Shown: positions 46,132-56,733, counted from the first letter of the stretch. The stretch: DNA of 64,000 nt from an uncultured Lachnospiraceae bacterium (GCA_947626365.1 CANQRW010000001.1:1-64000); one strand, 5' to 3'. Made by a program: numbers and translations. The notes: generated by a model from the sequence alone, not told the origin.

Positions 46132-47616
46132 TCAGGCAGACCAGAATTCGGAATCGGTTTCAACGCTGGCATTGTCTTTGAGAGCTGCTTCCGCGGCTGC
46201 GGCAGCGGCTGCTGCTGCGGCCTCCGCCTCGGCCTGAGCCGCGGCCTGACTGATTGCGATTCCCTCCGGATCCGTGGGATCCCAGGTCTGTGTCAGAGAA
46301 ATCAGTTCCGGCACGCAGGGTCTCTCATAGGGACCGGGAATTGCGGAATTATAAACCTGGATCGTGGTGCCCAGTGGGCAATTGTCATAAATCCATTTGC
46401 AGTCCTTGACCATGAAGCGGATACAGCCGGCAGAACGGGCGATTCCCATGTAATTGTAGGTATCGGTCTGCAGGGCGTTGTAGTTGGGCGCGTCATAGAC
46501 CGGGGAATGCAGCAGGATATGCAGGCCGGAACCCAGGCGGGTCAGGTACTGGCAGTACACGTCATGGATCATCAGGTGCCACCGATATTTCTCCGGAGTA
46601 TGGAAGGTTCCGATGGGCGTGTCGTCGCCGGTAGAACACAGGAAGCTCTTCAGCGGGATGATAAATCCGTTGCCGCCGTCCTGGACATATACCGTAGCGC
46701 AGTTCATCTGCTTGTTGATCTTGATCATATAGGGACCGCCGGAACCTATGATTGGCTCCAGATCCGTCACCAGCTTGCCGCTTTCATCGAAATAATATTT
46801 GTAACCGTCGATATACTGCCAGCCGGTGACCGCATTGTTGTCTGTGAAATAGTAGCGGTCGTTGCCGTCCCAGGCCCAGCCGGTAAAGGCTTCGCCGGTA
46901 CCGCTCACATAGGTAGGAAGTCCTTCGCCAAACTGGATGCCGTCAAAGGATGTGACGGACGAAACACGGTCGTTGTTTTTGTTGGCAGTATAGACACCCT
47001 TCCGTGTCAGATAGAACTGAAGGCCGGTAATGTATTTGCCTGCGCCCATGGTGCCGTTGGTATCGCCGTTGTAGGACCATCCGCAGGAAGTGCCGTCCGA
47101 CAGAGTAGCCGCGTAGCTGATATCATAGTAATCATTAACTACACCGTTCAGGCGGATCTGAATGGCTTCGATCAGAGCGCCGCTGTCCCAGGGGCTGCGC
47201 TCTCCGTTCATGAACCATCTGGACCAGCCGGTGGCTGAGGTGTAGACACGATAGAGGACATCGCCGGGCAGTATGCCGTTGAATATACATATGGATACGA
47301 AGCCCTGATCGACAGAGACGGAGGCCCCCTCCGGCCCTACGTACACGGCATCGGTTAATGTAAGGTCCGGCCGTAGCAGAGTAAGGGAAAGCTTTGTGGA
47401 ATTGATCCTCTCCAACACGTCAGGAGCTACATTTATGGGGGGCGGCTCGACAGGATTCTCAGTCATGGTTTCCTGTGAGGTCGGAGTATTCGGCTGGGAA
47501 AACATACCAGGACCGCCGGAGTAATCCGGTTCGGTCGCCCAAACCGCTGCTGCCTGACTTACTGCTACTGCAGCTGTAAGCGCTGCGGCTAATACGGTCT
47601 TAAATTTCTTATGCAT
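46132..47616 (-). CDS. secreted L,D-transpeptidase with cell-wall-binding-like repeats and Ala/Glu-rich C-terminal tail
   Basis: signal peptide; 'GWAWDGNDRYYFTDNNAVTGWQYIDGYKYYFDESGKLVTD'; catalytic 'GIARSAGCIRF'. Confidence 0.9.
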   Translation of the reverse strand: MHKKFKTVLAAALTAAVAVSQAAAVWATEPDYSGGPGMFSQPNTPTSQETMTENPVEPPPINVAPDVLERINSTKLSLTLLRPDLTLTDAVYVGPEGASVSVDQGFVSICIFNGILPGDVLYRVYTSATGWSRWFMNGERSPWDSGALIEAIQIRLNGVVNDYYDISYAATLSDGTSCGWSYNGDTNGTMGAGKYITGLQFYLTRKGVYTANKNNDRVSSVTSFDGIQFGEGLPTYVSGTGEAFTGWAWDGNDRYYFTDNNAVTGWQYIDGYKYYFDESGKLVTDLEPIIGSGGPYMIKINKQMNCATVYVQDGGNGFIIPLKSFLCSTGDDTPIGTFHTPEKYRWHLMIHDVYCQYLTRLGSGLHILLHSPVYDAPNYNALQTDTYNYMGIARSAGCIRFMVKDCKWIYDNCPLGTTIQVYNSAIPGPYERPCVPELISLTQTWDPTDPEGIAISQAAAQAEAEAAAAAAAAAAEAALKDNASVETDSEFWSA

Positions 47617-47787
47617 AGAAAAATCCTCCTCTTCTGGTATACAGTCTTTAATTTACCACATTTGTAGAGAAAATACCATATACAATTTACTTTTTTCCCC
47701 CCTCATGGTAAAATTGTAAGCAAAATGAAAAAATATAGAACAAAGAATGTAAGGAATTCATGTAATAATAGGAAGGAGAGGAAATCT

Positions 47788-48774
47788 ATGGCATCCGTCA
47801 GCCGCGGGCCGGTCATGGTCAGCATCTGCTGCATTACCTACAATCAGGAACCGTATATCCGGGCGGCTCTCGACGGTTTTATGAGCCAGAAGACGTCCTT
47901 TGCCTATGAAGTGCTGATTCATGACGATGCGTCCACAGACAGGACGGCGGATATTATCCGCGAGTATGCGGCCCGGTATCCGGATGTGATCAAGCCGATT
48001 CTCCAGTCGGAAAATCAATATTCCCGGGGATTTACGAATATCAGCGGAACCTATAATTTCCCCAGGGCCGCGGGACGCTACATTGCCATGTGCGAGGGGG
48101 ACGATTATTGGACAGATTCCCGGAAACTGCAGAAGCAGGTAGATTTCATGGAAGCTCATCCGGACTGTTCCATGGTATTTCACAGCGCGAAGATCAGGAC
48201 GGAGGGAAGAGCGTTTACGGAGCATCGGATGCGGCCCTACCGGAGAAGCCGGAAGATTTCTCCGGAAGAGATCATTGATAAAACTTCGGGTTATCCCACG
48301 GCATCACTGATGTTTCGGACCGACATGGTGAGGGAACTGCCGGATTTTTACGTGAAAGCGCCAATCGCGGATATTCCCCTGCAGCTTATGGCGGCGGCGC
48401 GGGGCTGGGCCTATTACATGGACAGGCCCATGTGCGTCTACAGGCTGGGAGGTTCTTATTCCTGGACAGAGCTGCAGAAGCAGGGGAATCGTGAGGAGAA
48501 ATCCAGGAAGTATTATCTTCAGATGAAGGAGATGTACCGGGGATTTGATGAGACGACAGGAAGAAGATTTCATAAGGTTATTCGAAGAGCTGTCCGGCGG
48601 ATTTATTTTCTGACGAAAGTCAATAACAGAGACTACAGAGTGGTCTTATCCGGAGAATACAGGGAATTCTACCGGGAACTGAGTCTCAGGAACAGATTTT
48701 TTATCCGTCTGGAGACGGGAATGCCGGGGCTTTACAGGTTCCTGTTCCGGCTGTATCATATGGGACAGAGGTAA
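47788..48774 (+). CDS. glycosyltransferase family 2 protein
   Basis: 'VSICCITYNQEPYIRAALDGFMSQKTSFAYEVLIHDDASTDRT', 'CEGDDYWTDSRKLQKQVDFME'. Confidence 0.92.
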   Translation: MASVSRGPVMVSICCITYNQEPYIRAALDGFMSQKTSFAYEVLIHDDASTDRTADIIREYAARYPDVIKPILQSENQYSRGFTNISGTYNFPRAAGRYIAMCEGDDYWTDSRKLQKQVDFMEAHPDCSMVFHSAKIRTEGRAFTEHRMRPYRRSRKISPEEIIDKTSGYPTASLMFRTDMVRELPDFYVKAPIADIPLQLMAAARGWAYYMDRPMCVYRLGGSYSWTELQKQGNREEKSRKYYLQMKEMYRGFDETTGRRFHKVIRRAVRRIYFLTKVNNRDYRVVLSGEYREFYRELSLRNRFFIRLETGMPGLYRFLFRLYHMGQR

Positions 48775-48801
48775 AAAGAGGGCTGGAGGACATCCATTAT
48801 C

Positions 48802-49800
48802 ATGAAGAAGACAGTGCTGGTAACTGCCGTCGGTTCGTTCTCGGCGGAGGCGGTTATCCGAAGATATAAAGAGATGGGATATTGCGTGTTGGGCTGCGAC
48901 ATCTATCCCGCGGAGTGGATCGCGGCATCCATGGAGGTAGAGCGATTCTTTCAGGCGCCCCTTGCAGCGGATGAGGAAGCGTATCTGGCTTTTTTGGAAA
49001 AGATATGCAGGGAGAATCAGGTGACGTATCTGGTCCCTCTAACGGATGTGGAGATTGATGTGATCAATGGCTGGCGCGGCAGGGCGGCCCGTGATATGGG
49101 ACTGACGGTCTGTCTGTCTCCGGAACGCGCCGTCAGCCTGTGCAGAGACAAAGGGATGCTGACGGAATTTCTGGAAAGCAGGGGAATCTGTGAGACAATT
49201 CCGGTCAGGTGGCTTACGGAAGTGATCCGCAGCGAGGCTGACACCGGTTATGAGCTGCTTTTCTATCCGCTGGTGCTGAAGCCTGTCAATGGGCGCAGCA
49301 GCCAGGGGCTTGTCGTGATAGAGGATGCGGATCAGATGCGGGCCGCTGCGGAGCGGATGCGGATCACAGCGGATTTTTATCTGGTTCAGCCTAAGATTCC
49401 GGGCTGCGTGATTACGGTGGATGTGGTGAGAAATCCGCGGACGGGCCAGGTGGTCAGCCTTCCCAGGAGGGAACTTCTCAGGACGCCTAACGGCGCGGGG
49501 ACTTCGGTCTATGTATTCCGGAATAAAGAACTGGAGGCAGTATGCAGATTCATAGCGAACAGTCTGGATATCTGCGGATGCGTTAATTTTGAGTTTATAG
49601 AGGAGAGGGAAGGCAGCTGGTATTTTCTGGAATGCAATCCCAGGTTTTCCGGCGGAGTGGCATTTTCCTGTATGGCCGGCTACGATATGGTTGGCAACCA
49701 TATGCGGTGTTTTGCGGGAGAACGCCTGGATGAGCCGGGCAGGATAAAGAATCAGTATCTGGTCAAGCGGTACACGGAATACCGCACCAGGACGGAATAG
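48802..49800 (+). CDS. ATP-grasp domain protein
   Basis: 'LVTAVGSFSAEAVIRRYKEMGYCVLGCDIYP', 'LVLKPVNGRSSQGLVVIEDADQM', 'FEFIEEREGSWYFLECNPRFSGGVAFSCMAGYD'. Confidence 0.87.
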   Translation: MKKTVLVTAVGSFSAEAVIRRYKEMGYCVLGCDIYPAEWIAASMEVERFFQAPLAADEEAYLAFLEKICRENQVTYLVPLTDVEIDVINGWRGRAARDMGLTVCLSPERAVSLCRDKGMLTEFLESRGICETIPVRWLTEVIRSEADTGYELLFYPLVLKPVNGRSSQGLVVIEDADQMRAAAERMRITADFYLVQPKIPGCVITVDVVRNPRTGQVVSLPRRELLRTPNGAGTSVYVFRNKELEAVCRFIANSLDICGCVNFEFIEEREGSWYFLECNPRFSGGVAFSCMAGYDMVGNHMRCFAGERLDEPGRIKNQYLVKRYTEYRTRTE

Positions 49801-49819
49801 AAAGTCAGGAGGCAGCCGT

Positions 49820-50926
49820 ATGAAGAGAGAAAAACCGGACCATCCGGTATTGGTGACCAGGTCGTCTCTGCCGCCTCTTGAGGAGTATGTGGAGATGCTG
49901 AAGCCGCTGTGGGACAGCGCCTGGCTCACTAATATGGGGCAGTATCATAAAGAATTTGCGGCGCAGCTGAAAGAATATCTGGGGGTACCGAATCTGGAGC
50001 TGTTTGTCAATGGCCATACAGCGCTGGAACTGACGCTTCAGGCCATGAATCTCAGCGGCGAGGTAATTACTACCCCGTTTACTTTCGCTTCGACTGCCCA
50101 TGCCATCGTTCGCAACGGGCTGACTCCTGTATTCTGCGATATTAATCCTGAGGATTATACGTTGGATGCAGACAGGCTGGAGGCCCTGATCACAGACAGG
50201 ACAACCGCCGTCGTGCCGGTCCATGTGTATGGAAATATCTGCGATGTGGAGCGGATCGGGGAGATTGCCCGGCGCCATGATCTGAAGGTGATCTATGACG
50301 CGGCCCATACCTTCGGGGAGACTTTGGACGGACAGGGAGTCGGAACTTTTGGAGATGCATCCATGTTCAGTTTCCATGCCACCAAAGTATTTCACAGTAT
50401 TGAAGGCGGCGCTGTGGCGTTCCGGGATCCGGCCCTCGCGTCCGTTTTGTATGAGCTTAAGAATTTCGGAATAACGGATTACGAGAAGGTAGACTCTGTC
50501 GGCGCCAACGGCAAAATGAATGAATTTCAGGCGGCTATGGGAATCTGTAATCTGAGGTATGTGGACGGCGAGATTGAGAAGCGGAGGGCCCTGGCCATGC
50601 GGTACCGTCAGAGGCTGGAGGGCGTGAAGGGAATCCGGCTGTGCCGGGAGAATCCCCGGATCCGTTATAATTATGCTTATATGCCGGTGGTTTTTGACGG
50701 TTACAGGAAGGACCGGGATCAGGTATTTGCGGATCTGGCTGCCCATGATATTCATGCCAGAAAATATTTTTATCCGTGTGTCAACAATTATGACTGCTAT
50801 CGGGACCGCTTCAGCGAGGCGGATACGCCGGTGGCGGCCCGGATATCCCGCCAGGTTCTGACGCTGCCGCTTTATGCGGACCTGGAACCGGAGATCGTAG
50901 ATATGATCTGCGACATCATATTATAA
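49820..50926 (+). CDS. DegT/DnrJ/EryC1/StrS family aminotransferase
   Basis: 'ITTPFTFASTAHAIVRNGLTPVFCDINPEDYTLD', 'AVVPVHVYGNICDVERI', 'YDAAHTFG', 'FSFHATKVFHSIEGGAV'. Confidence 0.93.
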   Translation: MKREKPDHPVLVTRSSLPPLEEYVEMLKPLWDSAWLTNMGQYHKEFAAQLKEYLGVPNLELFVNGHTALELTLQAMNLSGEVITTPFTFASTAHAIVRNGLTPVFCDINPEDYTLDADRLEALITDRTTAVVPVHVYGNICDVERIGEIARRHDLKVIYDAAHTFGETLDGQGVGTFGDASMFSFHATKVFHSIEGGAVAFRDPALASVLYELKNFGITDYEKVDSVGANGKMNEFQAAMGICNLRYVDGEIEKRRALAMRYRQRLEGVKGIRLCRENPRIRYNYAYMPVVFDGYRKDRDQVFADLAAHDIHARKYFYPCVNNYDCYRDRFSEADTPVAARISRQVLTLPLYADLEPEIVDMICDIIL

Positions 50927-50996
50927 AGGCCGGGAGGAAGCCCTGGAGATTTGGCGGGCGTTCGTCCGCGGCGATGACAAAGGAACAGGAGAAACG

Positions 50997-51692
50997 ATGG
51001 CTCAGCTTAAGAGGGTACTGGTGATCATACCGGCATTTAATGAGGAAGCGAATATTGAGACGGCGGTGGACGAACTGGTAAAAGTCTGCCCGCAGTTTGA
51101 TTATATTGTGGTCAATGACGGTTCTACAGACCGTACAGCCGCAATCTGCAGGGAAAGGGGCTATAACCTTCTGAATCTTCCGGTGAATCTCGGCCTGGCA
51201 GGCTGCTTTCAGGCAGGGATGAAATACGCGTATCGAAAGGGATATGACTGCGCGATTCAGTTTGACGGCGACGGACAGCACAGGCCGGAATTTATCGAGC
51301 CTATGAGGAAGAAGATGGAAGAGGGCTACGACATTGTTATTGGAAGCCGCTTTGTGGAGGGACATAAAGATGCTTCCATGCGTATGATCGGCAGCCGGCT
51401 TCTCTCGGCGGCAATCCGGATGACAACAGGAGTGAAGGTGGCGGATCCCACCTCCGGTATGCGGATGTTTAACCGGGACATGATCAGGGAGTTTGCCCTG
51501 AGGCTGAATTACGGGCCGGAGCCGGACACCGTATCTTATCTGCTGAAGCAGGGAGCTAAGGTGGCGGAGATTCCGGTGGTTATCGCTCCGCGCCTCGGAG
51601 GGGAGAGCTATCTGAAACCGGCGGTGGCGGTCAATTATATGATGCGGATGCTGCTATCCATCTTTCTGATACAGAATTTCCGGAAACGGTAG
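50997..51692 (+). CDS. glycosyltransferase family 2 protein (DPM1-like)
   Basis: 'VLVIIPAFNEEANIETAVDELVKVCPQFDYIVVNDGSTDRTAAICRERG', 'QFDGDGQHRPEFIEPM', 'DPTSGMRMFNRDMI'. Confidence 0.93.
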   Translation: MAQLKRVLVIIPAFNEEANIETAVDELVKVCPQFDYIVVNDGSTDRTAAICRERGYNLLNLPVNLGLAGCFQAGMKYAYRKGYDCAIQFDGDGQHRPEFIEPMRKKMEEGYDIVIGSRFVEGHKDASMRMIGSRLLSAAIRMTTGVKVADPTSGMRMFNRDMIREFALRLNYGPEPDTVSYLLKQGAKVAEIPVVIAPRLGGESYLKPAVAVNYMMRMLLSIFLIQNFRKR

Positions 51693-51714
51693 AGGGAAGG
51701 GAGATTTTCGGCCT

Positions 51715-53010
51715 ATGAGCCTGGCTGACCGGTGGGCAGGTCTTCTCATGAAGACAGGTCCCAATAAGGAAAAGCAGAATATTGTCTGGAATATGGTCGG
51801 CAGCTTCTGTTATGCGTTTGCCAGCATGGTGCTGGCTTTTCTGGTTATGAGGATTGTCGGCGAGGATGAAGGCGGAATTTTTGCTTTCGGCTACAGCACC
51901 TTCGGTCAGCAGATGTTTATCGTGGCGTATTTCGGGCTCCGGCCTTTTCAGATTACAGACGGCGCCCGGGAGTATCGTTTTGGCGATTACCTGCGGCATC
52001 GGTATCTGACCTGCGGGCTGGCTGTGATGGCGGGGCTTCTGTATCTTTTGTTCAGCGGATATACGGCAAAGAAAGCCCTGGCCGTATTCCTGCTGGTGTG
52101 CTATAAGGTTATCGACGGATTCGCGGACGTGTATGAGTCGGAGTTTCAGCGAAGCGGCAACCTTCATCTGACCGGCAAATCCAATACATTTCGGACGATT
52201 CTGTCGGTAACCGTGTTTCTGGCTGTCCTCGCGGCAGGGCGAAGCCTGATACCGGCCTGCGGGGCGGCGGTGGCCGCGCAGATTGCCGGAGTGTTCATAT
52301 TTGACGTGGCGGTGCTAAACAGGCTGCCTGCGGCGGATACCAGAGGAGATTTCAGACGGATGGTTCCGCTGACAAAGGCGGCGGTTCTGCTGTTTCTGTC
52401 AGTGTTTTTGGATTTTTATATATTTTCGGCGGCAAAATATGCCATAGACGCCCATATGGATGACGCAGCTTCCGGGTATTTTAATGTAATCTTTATGCCT
52501 ACGTCGGTCATCAATCTGGCAGCGGGCTTTGTCATACGTCCGGTACTGACGTACCTGACAGATTACTGGAACGGGAAAGATTACCGGTCTTTCTACCGAA
52601 TGCTCGGACAGATCTCGGCGCTGATCGCGGCATTGAGCGTGCTGGCGGTGGCCCTGGCAGCAGTTTTGGGCAGGCCGGTACTGGCGATTATGGAAGGAAT
52701 CTTAGGCTCCGCATACGAGGGCAGCCTGGTCCGGTATCATCCGGAGTTTGTGATTGTGGTTCTGGGCGGCGGGTTCTATGCGATTCTGAATCTGTATTAC
52801 TATGTGCTTGTGATTCTCCGCAGGCAGGGGATCATATTCTGCATTTACGCGGCGCTCACAGCGGCGGCAGCGGTGATTGCCCCCATGATGGTTATAAGAG
52901 ACGGGATCCGAGGCGCTGCCTGCGCCTATCTGCTTTTGATGACGTGTATGGCGGCGGGATTTGCGGCCGGCGGGCTGTGGGCCTGCAGGAAGGGAAAAGA
53001 GAATGGATAA
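51715..53010 (+). CDS. polysaccharide flippase-like membrane protein (second Wzx-like)
   Basis: 'KQNIVWNMVGSFCYAFASMVLAFLVMRIVGEDEGGIFAFGYSTFGQQMFIVAYFGLRPFQITD', many TM segments. Confidence 0.8.
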   Translation: MSLADRWAGLLMKTGPNKEKQNIVWNMVGSFCYAFASMVLAFLVMRIVGEDEGGIFAFGYSTFGQQMFIVAYFGLRPFQITDGAREYRFGDYLRHRYLTCGLAVMAGLLYLLFSGYTAKKALAVFLLVCYKVIDGFADVYESEFQRSGNLHLTGKSNTFRTILSVTVFLAVLAAGRSLIPACGAAVAAQIAGVFIFDVAVLNRLPAADTRGDFRRMVPLTKAAVLLFLSVFLDFYIFSAAKYAIDAHMDDAASGYFNVIFMPTSVINLAAGFVIRPVLTYLTDYWNGKDYRSFYRMLGQISALIAALSVLAVALAAVLGRPVLAIMEGILGSAYEGSLVRYHPEFVIVVLGGGFYAILNLYYYVLVILRRQGIIFCIYAALTAAAAVIAPMMVIRDGIRGAACAYLLLMTCMAAGFAAGGLWACRKGKENG

Positions 53011-53956
53011 CAGGTTCAGTGTGGATGTGATCATACCGGTATTCCAGCCGGACAGGAGATTTGCCCGGCTGCTTATGATGCTGGAGAAGCAGACGTATCC
53101 GGTGAACCGTATTATCGCGGTCAATACGGAAAAACGATATTGGAACGACGCGGGCTATCAGGGAATCGACAACCTGTCGGTCCATCATGTGACGAAAGAG
53201 CAGTTTGACCACGGGGCTTCCAGAAATCTCGGGGCAGGTTTTTCCAAAGCGGATATTATGATTTTCATGACGGATGACGCAGTCCCCCAGGATACCCGCC
53301 TGGTGGAACGGCTGGCGGCGGCCCTGAATCAGAAGGGACCGGAGGGAGAACGGACGGCGATGGCCTACGCCAGGCAGATTCCGGCCAAAGACTGCAGGAC
53401 CATTGAGAGATATACGAGGGATTTTAATTATCCGGCGGAGAGCCGGATTAAGACGAAGGCAGATCTGCCGAAACTGGGGATCAAGACGTATTTTGCGTCC
53501 AATGTATGCTGCGGATACTGGAGAGACATCTTCGAGCAGCAGGGAGGATTTATCAGCCGGACTATTTTCAATGAGGATATGATTTATGCGGCCGGAGTGA
53601 TCCAGAAGGGATACGCCGTCGCCTATGCGGCTGATGCGAGAGTGGTACATTCCCATAATCTGACATTCATGCAGCAGTTTCGGAGAAATTTTGACCTGGC
53701 AGTGTCCCAGGCTGATCATCCGGAGGTGTTTGAGGGACTTCCCGCAGAGGGAGAGGGGATCCGCCTGGTGAAGCGTACGGCCGGCCATCTTCTTCGGAAC
53801 GGCCGGTTCTGGCTGCTGCCATCGCTGATAATCGGAAGCGGCTGCAAATACGCAGGCTATCGCCTGGGCAAGATGTACCGTATGCTGCCCCCGGCAGTAA
53901 TAAGTTTCTGCACGGCGAATCCTGCGTACTGGGAGAAAAGGAGGAACCATTTATGA
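53003..53956 (+). CDS. glycosyltransferase family 2 protein (rhamnosyltransferase-like)
   Basis: 'VDVIIPVFQPDRRFARLLMMLEKQTYPVNRIIAVNTE', 'FDHGASRNLGAGFSKADIMIFMTDDAVPQD', 'ASNVCCGYWRDIF'. Confidence 0.9.
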   Translation: MDNRFSVDVIIPVFQPDRRFARLLMMLEKQTYPVNRIIAVNTEKRYWNDAGYQGIDNLSVHHVTKEQFDHGASRNLGAGFSKADIMIFMTDDAVPQDTRLVERLAAALNQKGPEGERTAMAYARQIPAKDCRTIERYTRDFNYPAESRIKTKADLPKLGIKTYFASNVCCGYWRDIFEQQGGFISRTIFNEDMIYAAGVIQKGYAVAYAADARVVHSHNLTFMQQFRRNFDLAVSQADHPEVFEGLPAEGEGIRLVKRTAGHLLRNGRFWLLPSLIIGSGCKYAGYRLGKMYRMLPPAVISFCTANPAYWEKRRNHL

Positions 53957-54396
53957 TGACCACGACCCTGAGGGTTCTTCTGATCCTGGTGTCGGTGACG
54001 ACGATGTTTCTGATGATGCGCAGGATTCGTCAGTCCAAGGTGCAGATTGAAAGCGCCATCTTCTGGATTGTCCTGGCGCTTGTGCTGGTAGTATTCAGTA
54101 TCTTCCCGGGAGTGGCGGATTTCGCCGCCCATTGTCTGGGAATCTATTCCACTGCCAACTTTCTGTTCCTGTTTGCGATTTTTGTGCTGATCGTGAAGGT
54201 GTTTTACATGACGATTCACATTTCTCAGCTGGAAACCAGGATCAAAGAGCTGGTGCAGCAGATGGCCATTGAGGAGAAGCTGAGTGAAGAAAAACTGTCG
54301 GAAGACGCTGCTTCTTCAGGAAAAACGGCAGCAGAGGCAGGAACAAAGGAGAGAACGCGGCAAGGCGCGGATTTTCGCAGGGAGGATGCCCGATGA
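53953..54396 (+). CDS. DUF2304-like small membrane protein
   Basis: 'RRIRQSKVQIESAIFWIVLALVLVVFSIFPGVADFAAHCLGIYSTANFLFLFAIFVLIVKVF'; ATGA overlap with upstream GT2. Confidence 0.8.
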   Translation: MMTTTLRVLLILVSVTTMFLMMRRIRQSKVQIESAIFWIVLALVLVVFSIFPGVADFAAHCLGIYSTANFLFLFAIFVLIVKVFYMTIHISQLETRIKELVQQMAIEEKLSEEKLSEDAASSGKTAAEAGTKERTRQGADFRREDAR

Positions 54397-56108
54397 AGGG
54401 ACAGAAAAGACTTTGGATAGCCGGGATTCCTGTGATAGGGGTTCTGGGCCTGTGGCACCTGGTCATGGTTCAGGCCGGAGCAGTCGGAAGCGGAGACGGA
54501 TGGCTGTGCGGCATGTACGGGAAGCTTCTGATTCTGGGATTGGTGAGCGCCGCGGCAGCAGGAGTTCTTTTTTTCGAGAAATATAAAGGACGCCAGTGGA
54601 AGCTGGAGCAGATTTATCCGGCGGCAGGCCTTCTTCTGGGACTGATGTATATGGTGATTTTGCCGCCTCTGTCAGCGCCGGATGAGGTCAGCCATTATAT
54701 CAGCGCTTATCAGTTGTCCAGCCGTCTGTTGGGACAGCCGTCCGGCAGCGAGGATGGACATGTGCTGGTCCGCGCCCAGGATTGGATAATTGAAGATGTG
54801 AAGGGGGAATATGCGGTTAAGCATACAGGACTCTATCCGGAGAAAGACGGCGGATCGGAGGAGAAGGACCGGGCCGGTCTGCTTCTGGGGCAGGTACTGG
54901 CGGAAGATACCTACCGTTTCATTTATGGACAGGATTTCGGGATATTTTCGGCTTCCTGGATGGAGGGATTGAGAGCAAGGATCAGCAGGGCCGATGAAAA
55001 TCAAGGCCGTCCGGAACAGGAGACGGTTTCGGATTATGTGGTGTCTCCCTATCCGCCGATCGTGACTACGCCGGCGGCTTATGTCCCCCAGATCCTGGGA
55101 ATTTCCCTGGCCAGGCTTCTGAATCTGAACAGCCTGTGGCTTTTGTATCTGGGAAGACTGTTTAACCTGCTGTTTTTTGTTCTCATGACCTGGCTTGCCA
55201 TGAGAAGGCTTCCTTTTGGGAAGGAAGTGCTTTTCGGCGTGGCGATGCTGCCTATGACCCTTCATCTGTCGGCATCTTTTTCCTATGATGTGATGATCCT
55301 GGCCTGTATGTTCCTGTTCACTGCCGTATGTCTGGATCTGGCGTACCGAAAAGAAAAGGTAAGTATCAGCGATATTCTGATTCTGGCTGTCCTTATGGGG
55401 GCGGCGGGCCCCTGCAAGATGGTCTATGGAGCCATGATGGGGCTGTGTCTTTTGATTCCCGTGAAGAAATTCGGCGGCTGGGGGCGGTGGCTGGTATCCG
55501 CCGTTGTCGTAGCCGGAGCCTGGATGACGGTCATGGTGTTGGTAAACGGCCAGGTGGTGGCAGGATACGCGGCGGCGACGGAGTCTCTTGTATCCGGAAC
55601 GGAGGAGGCAGGCTTCAGCCTGAAACTGCTTTTCCATCATCCGATGCTCCTGATTCAGATGTTTTATAATACGGTCATGCATCAGATCGATGAGTACCAT
55701 TTGACGATGATCGGCTCCAGCCTGGGCAATCTGGATCCGGTGCTTAATGTGCCGTATCCCCTTATCCTGCTGTTTACGTCGGGACTTCTGCTTCTGGCCT
55801 TTCGCAAGCCCGGTGAGTCCATCCGGATCACAGGCGGCCGGCGAATCTGGGTGTTTGCAGTCTGCGCCGTCTGTATGGGAGCGCTGATGCTGTCTATGCT
55901 GATTGCCTGCACGCCGCGGACGTCCACAGTCATCGAGGGGGTCCAGGGCCGGTATTTCCTGCCGTTTCTGCCGGTTCTTCTCATGGCCTGCAAAAATGAC
56001 CGGTTGGTTTTGACAAAGGATGGAAACCGTAGTATATTGTATGTGATGTACTGCGCGAACCTATATGTAGTGCTGAGACTGTTCAGCGTAGTTTGTACCA
56101 GATTGTGA
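54393..56108 (+). CDS. DUF2142-like polytopic membrane protein
   Basis: 'PPLSAPDEVSHYISAYQLSSRLLG', 'YPPIVTTPAAYVPQILGISLARLL', 'GVQGRYFLPFLPVLL'. Confidence 0.8.
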   Translation: MKGQKRLWIAGIPVIGVLGLWHLVMVQAGAVGSGDGWLCGMYGKLLILGLVSAAAAGVLFFEKYKGRQWKLEQIYPAAGLLLGLMYMVILPPLSAPDEVSHYISAYQLSSRLLGQPSGSEDGHVLVRAQDWIIEDVKGEYAVKHTGLYPEKDGGSEEKDRAGLLLGQVLAEDTYRFIYGQDFGIFSASWMEGLRARISRADENQGRPEQETVSDYVVSPYPPIVTTPAAYVPQILGISLARLLNLNSLWLLYLGRLFNLLFFVLMTWLAMRRLPFGKEVLFGVAMLPMTLHLSASFSYDVMILACMFLFTAVCLDLAYRKEKVSISDILILAVLMGAAGPCKMVYGAMMGLCLLIPVKKFGGWGRWLVSAVVVAGAWMTVMVLVNGQVVAGYAAATESLVSGTEEAGFSLKLLFHHPMLLIQMFYNTVMHQIDEYHLTMIGSSLGNLDPVLNVPYPLILLFTSGLLLLAFRKPGESIRITGGRRIWVFAVCAVCMGALMLSMLIACTPRTSTVIEGVQGRYFLPFLPVLLMACKNDRLVLTKDGNRSILYVMYCANLYVVLRLFSVVCTRL

Positions 56109-56125
56109 GAAAGGAATATCCGTTT

Positions 56126-56680
56126 ATGGGAAAGATAAAGGTGACGCCCTGTGAGATCGAGGGGCTTTATGTGATTGAGCCGACGGTGTTCAAAGATGAG
56201 AGAGGATATTTTGTAGAGACCTACAACCAGAGGGATTTTGAGGAAGCAGGTCTTGATATGATTTTTGTTCAGGACAACCAGTCTATGTCGGTGAAGGGCG
56301 TGCTCCGGGGTCTCCATTATCAGAAGCAGTTCCCCCAGGGAAAGCTGGTCCGGGTACTTCGGGGCCGGGTGTTCGATGTGGCGGTGGATCTGCGGACCCG
56401 GTCCAAAACCTATGGAAAATGGTTCGGCGTGGAGCTGACGGCGGAGAATAAGAAGCAGTTTTATATCTCCGAAGGCTTTGCCCACGGCTTTTTGGTGCTG
56501 TCTGATGAGGCGGAATTTGCCTATAAGGTGACGGATTTCTACCATCCCGGAGACGAGGGGGGCCTGGCCTACGACGATCCGGATATCGGCGTGAAATGGC
56601 CCATTCCGGAGGGCATGGAACTGATCCTGTCTGAGAAGGATAAGAAATGGGGCGGCCTTGCGGACACCTTTAAATTCTGA
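56126..56680 (+). CDS. rfbC: dTDP-4-dehydrorhamnose 3,5-epimerase
   Basis: 'IEPTVFKDERGYFVETYNQRDFEEAG', 'FVQDNQSMSVKGVLRGLHYQKQFPQGKLVRVLRGRVFDVAVDLR', 'FYISEGFAHGFLVLSDEAEFAYKVTDFYHPGDEGGLAYDDPDIGVKWP'. Confidence 0.96.
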   Translation: MGKIKVTPCEIEGLYVIEPTVFKDERGYFVETYNQRDFEEAGLDMIFVQDNQSMSVKGVLRGLHYQKQFPQGKLVRVLRGRVFDVAVDLRTRSKTYGKWFGVELTAENKKQFYISEGFAHGFLVLSDEAEFAYKVTDFYHPGDEGGLAYDDPDIGVKWPIPEGMELILSEKDKKWGGLADTFKF

Positions 56681-56733
56681 GAAAGAACCGTGCTGCCGGT
56701 ATCGTGGCCGCGCGGACATACGGGAATGACATT

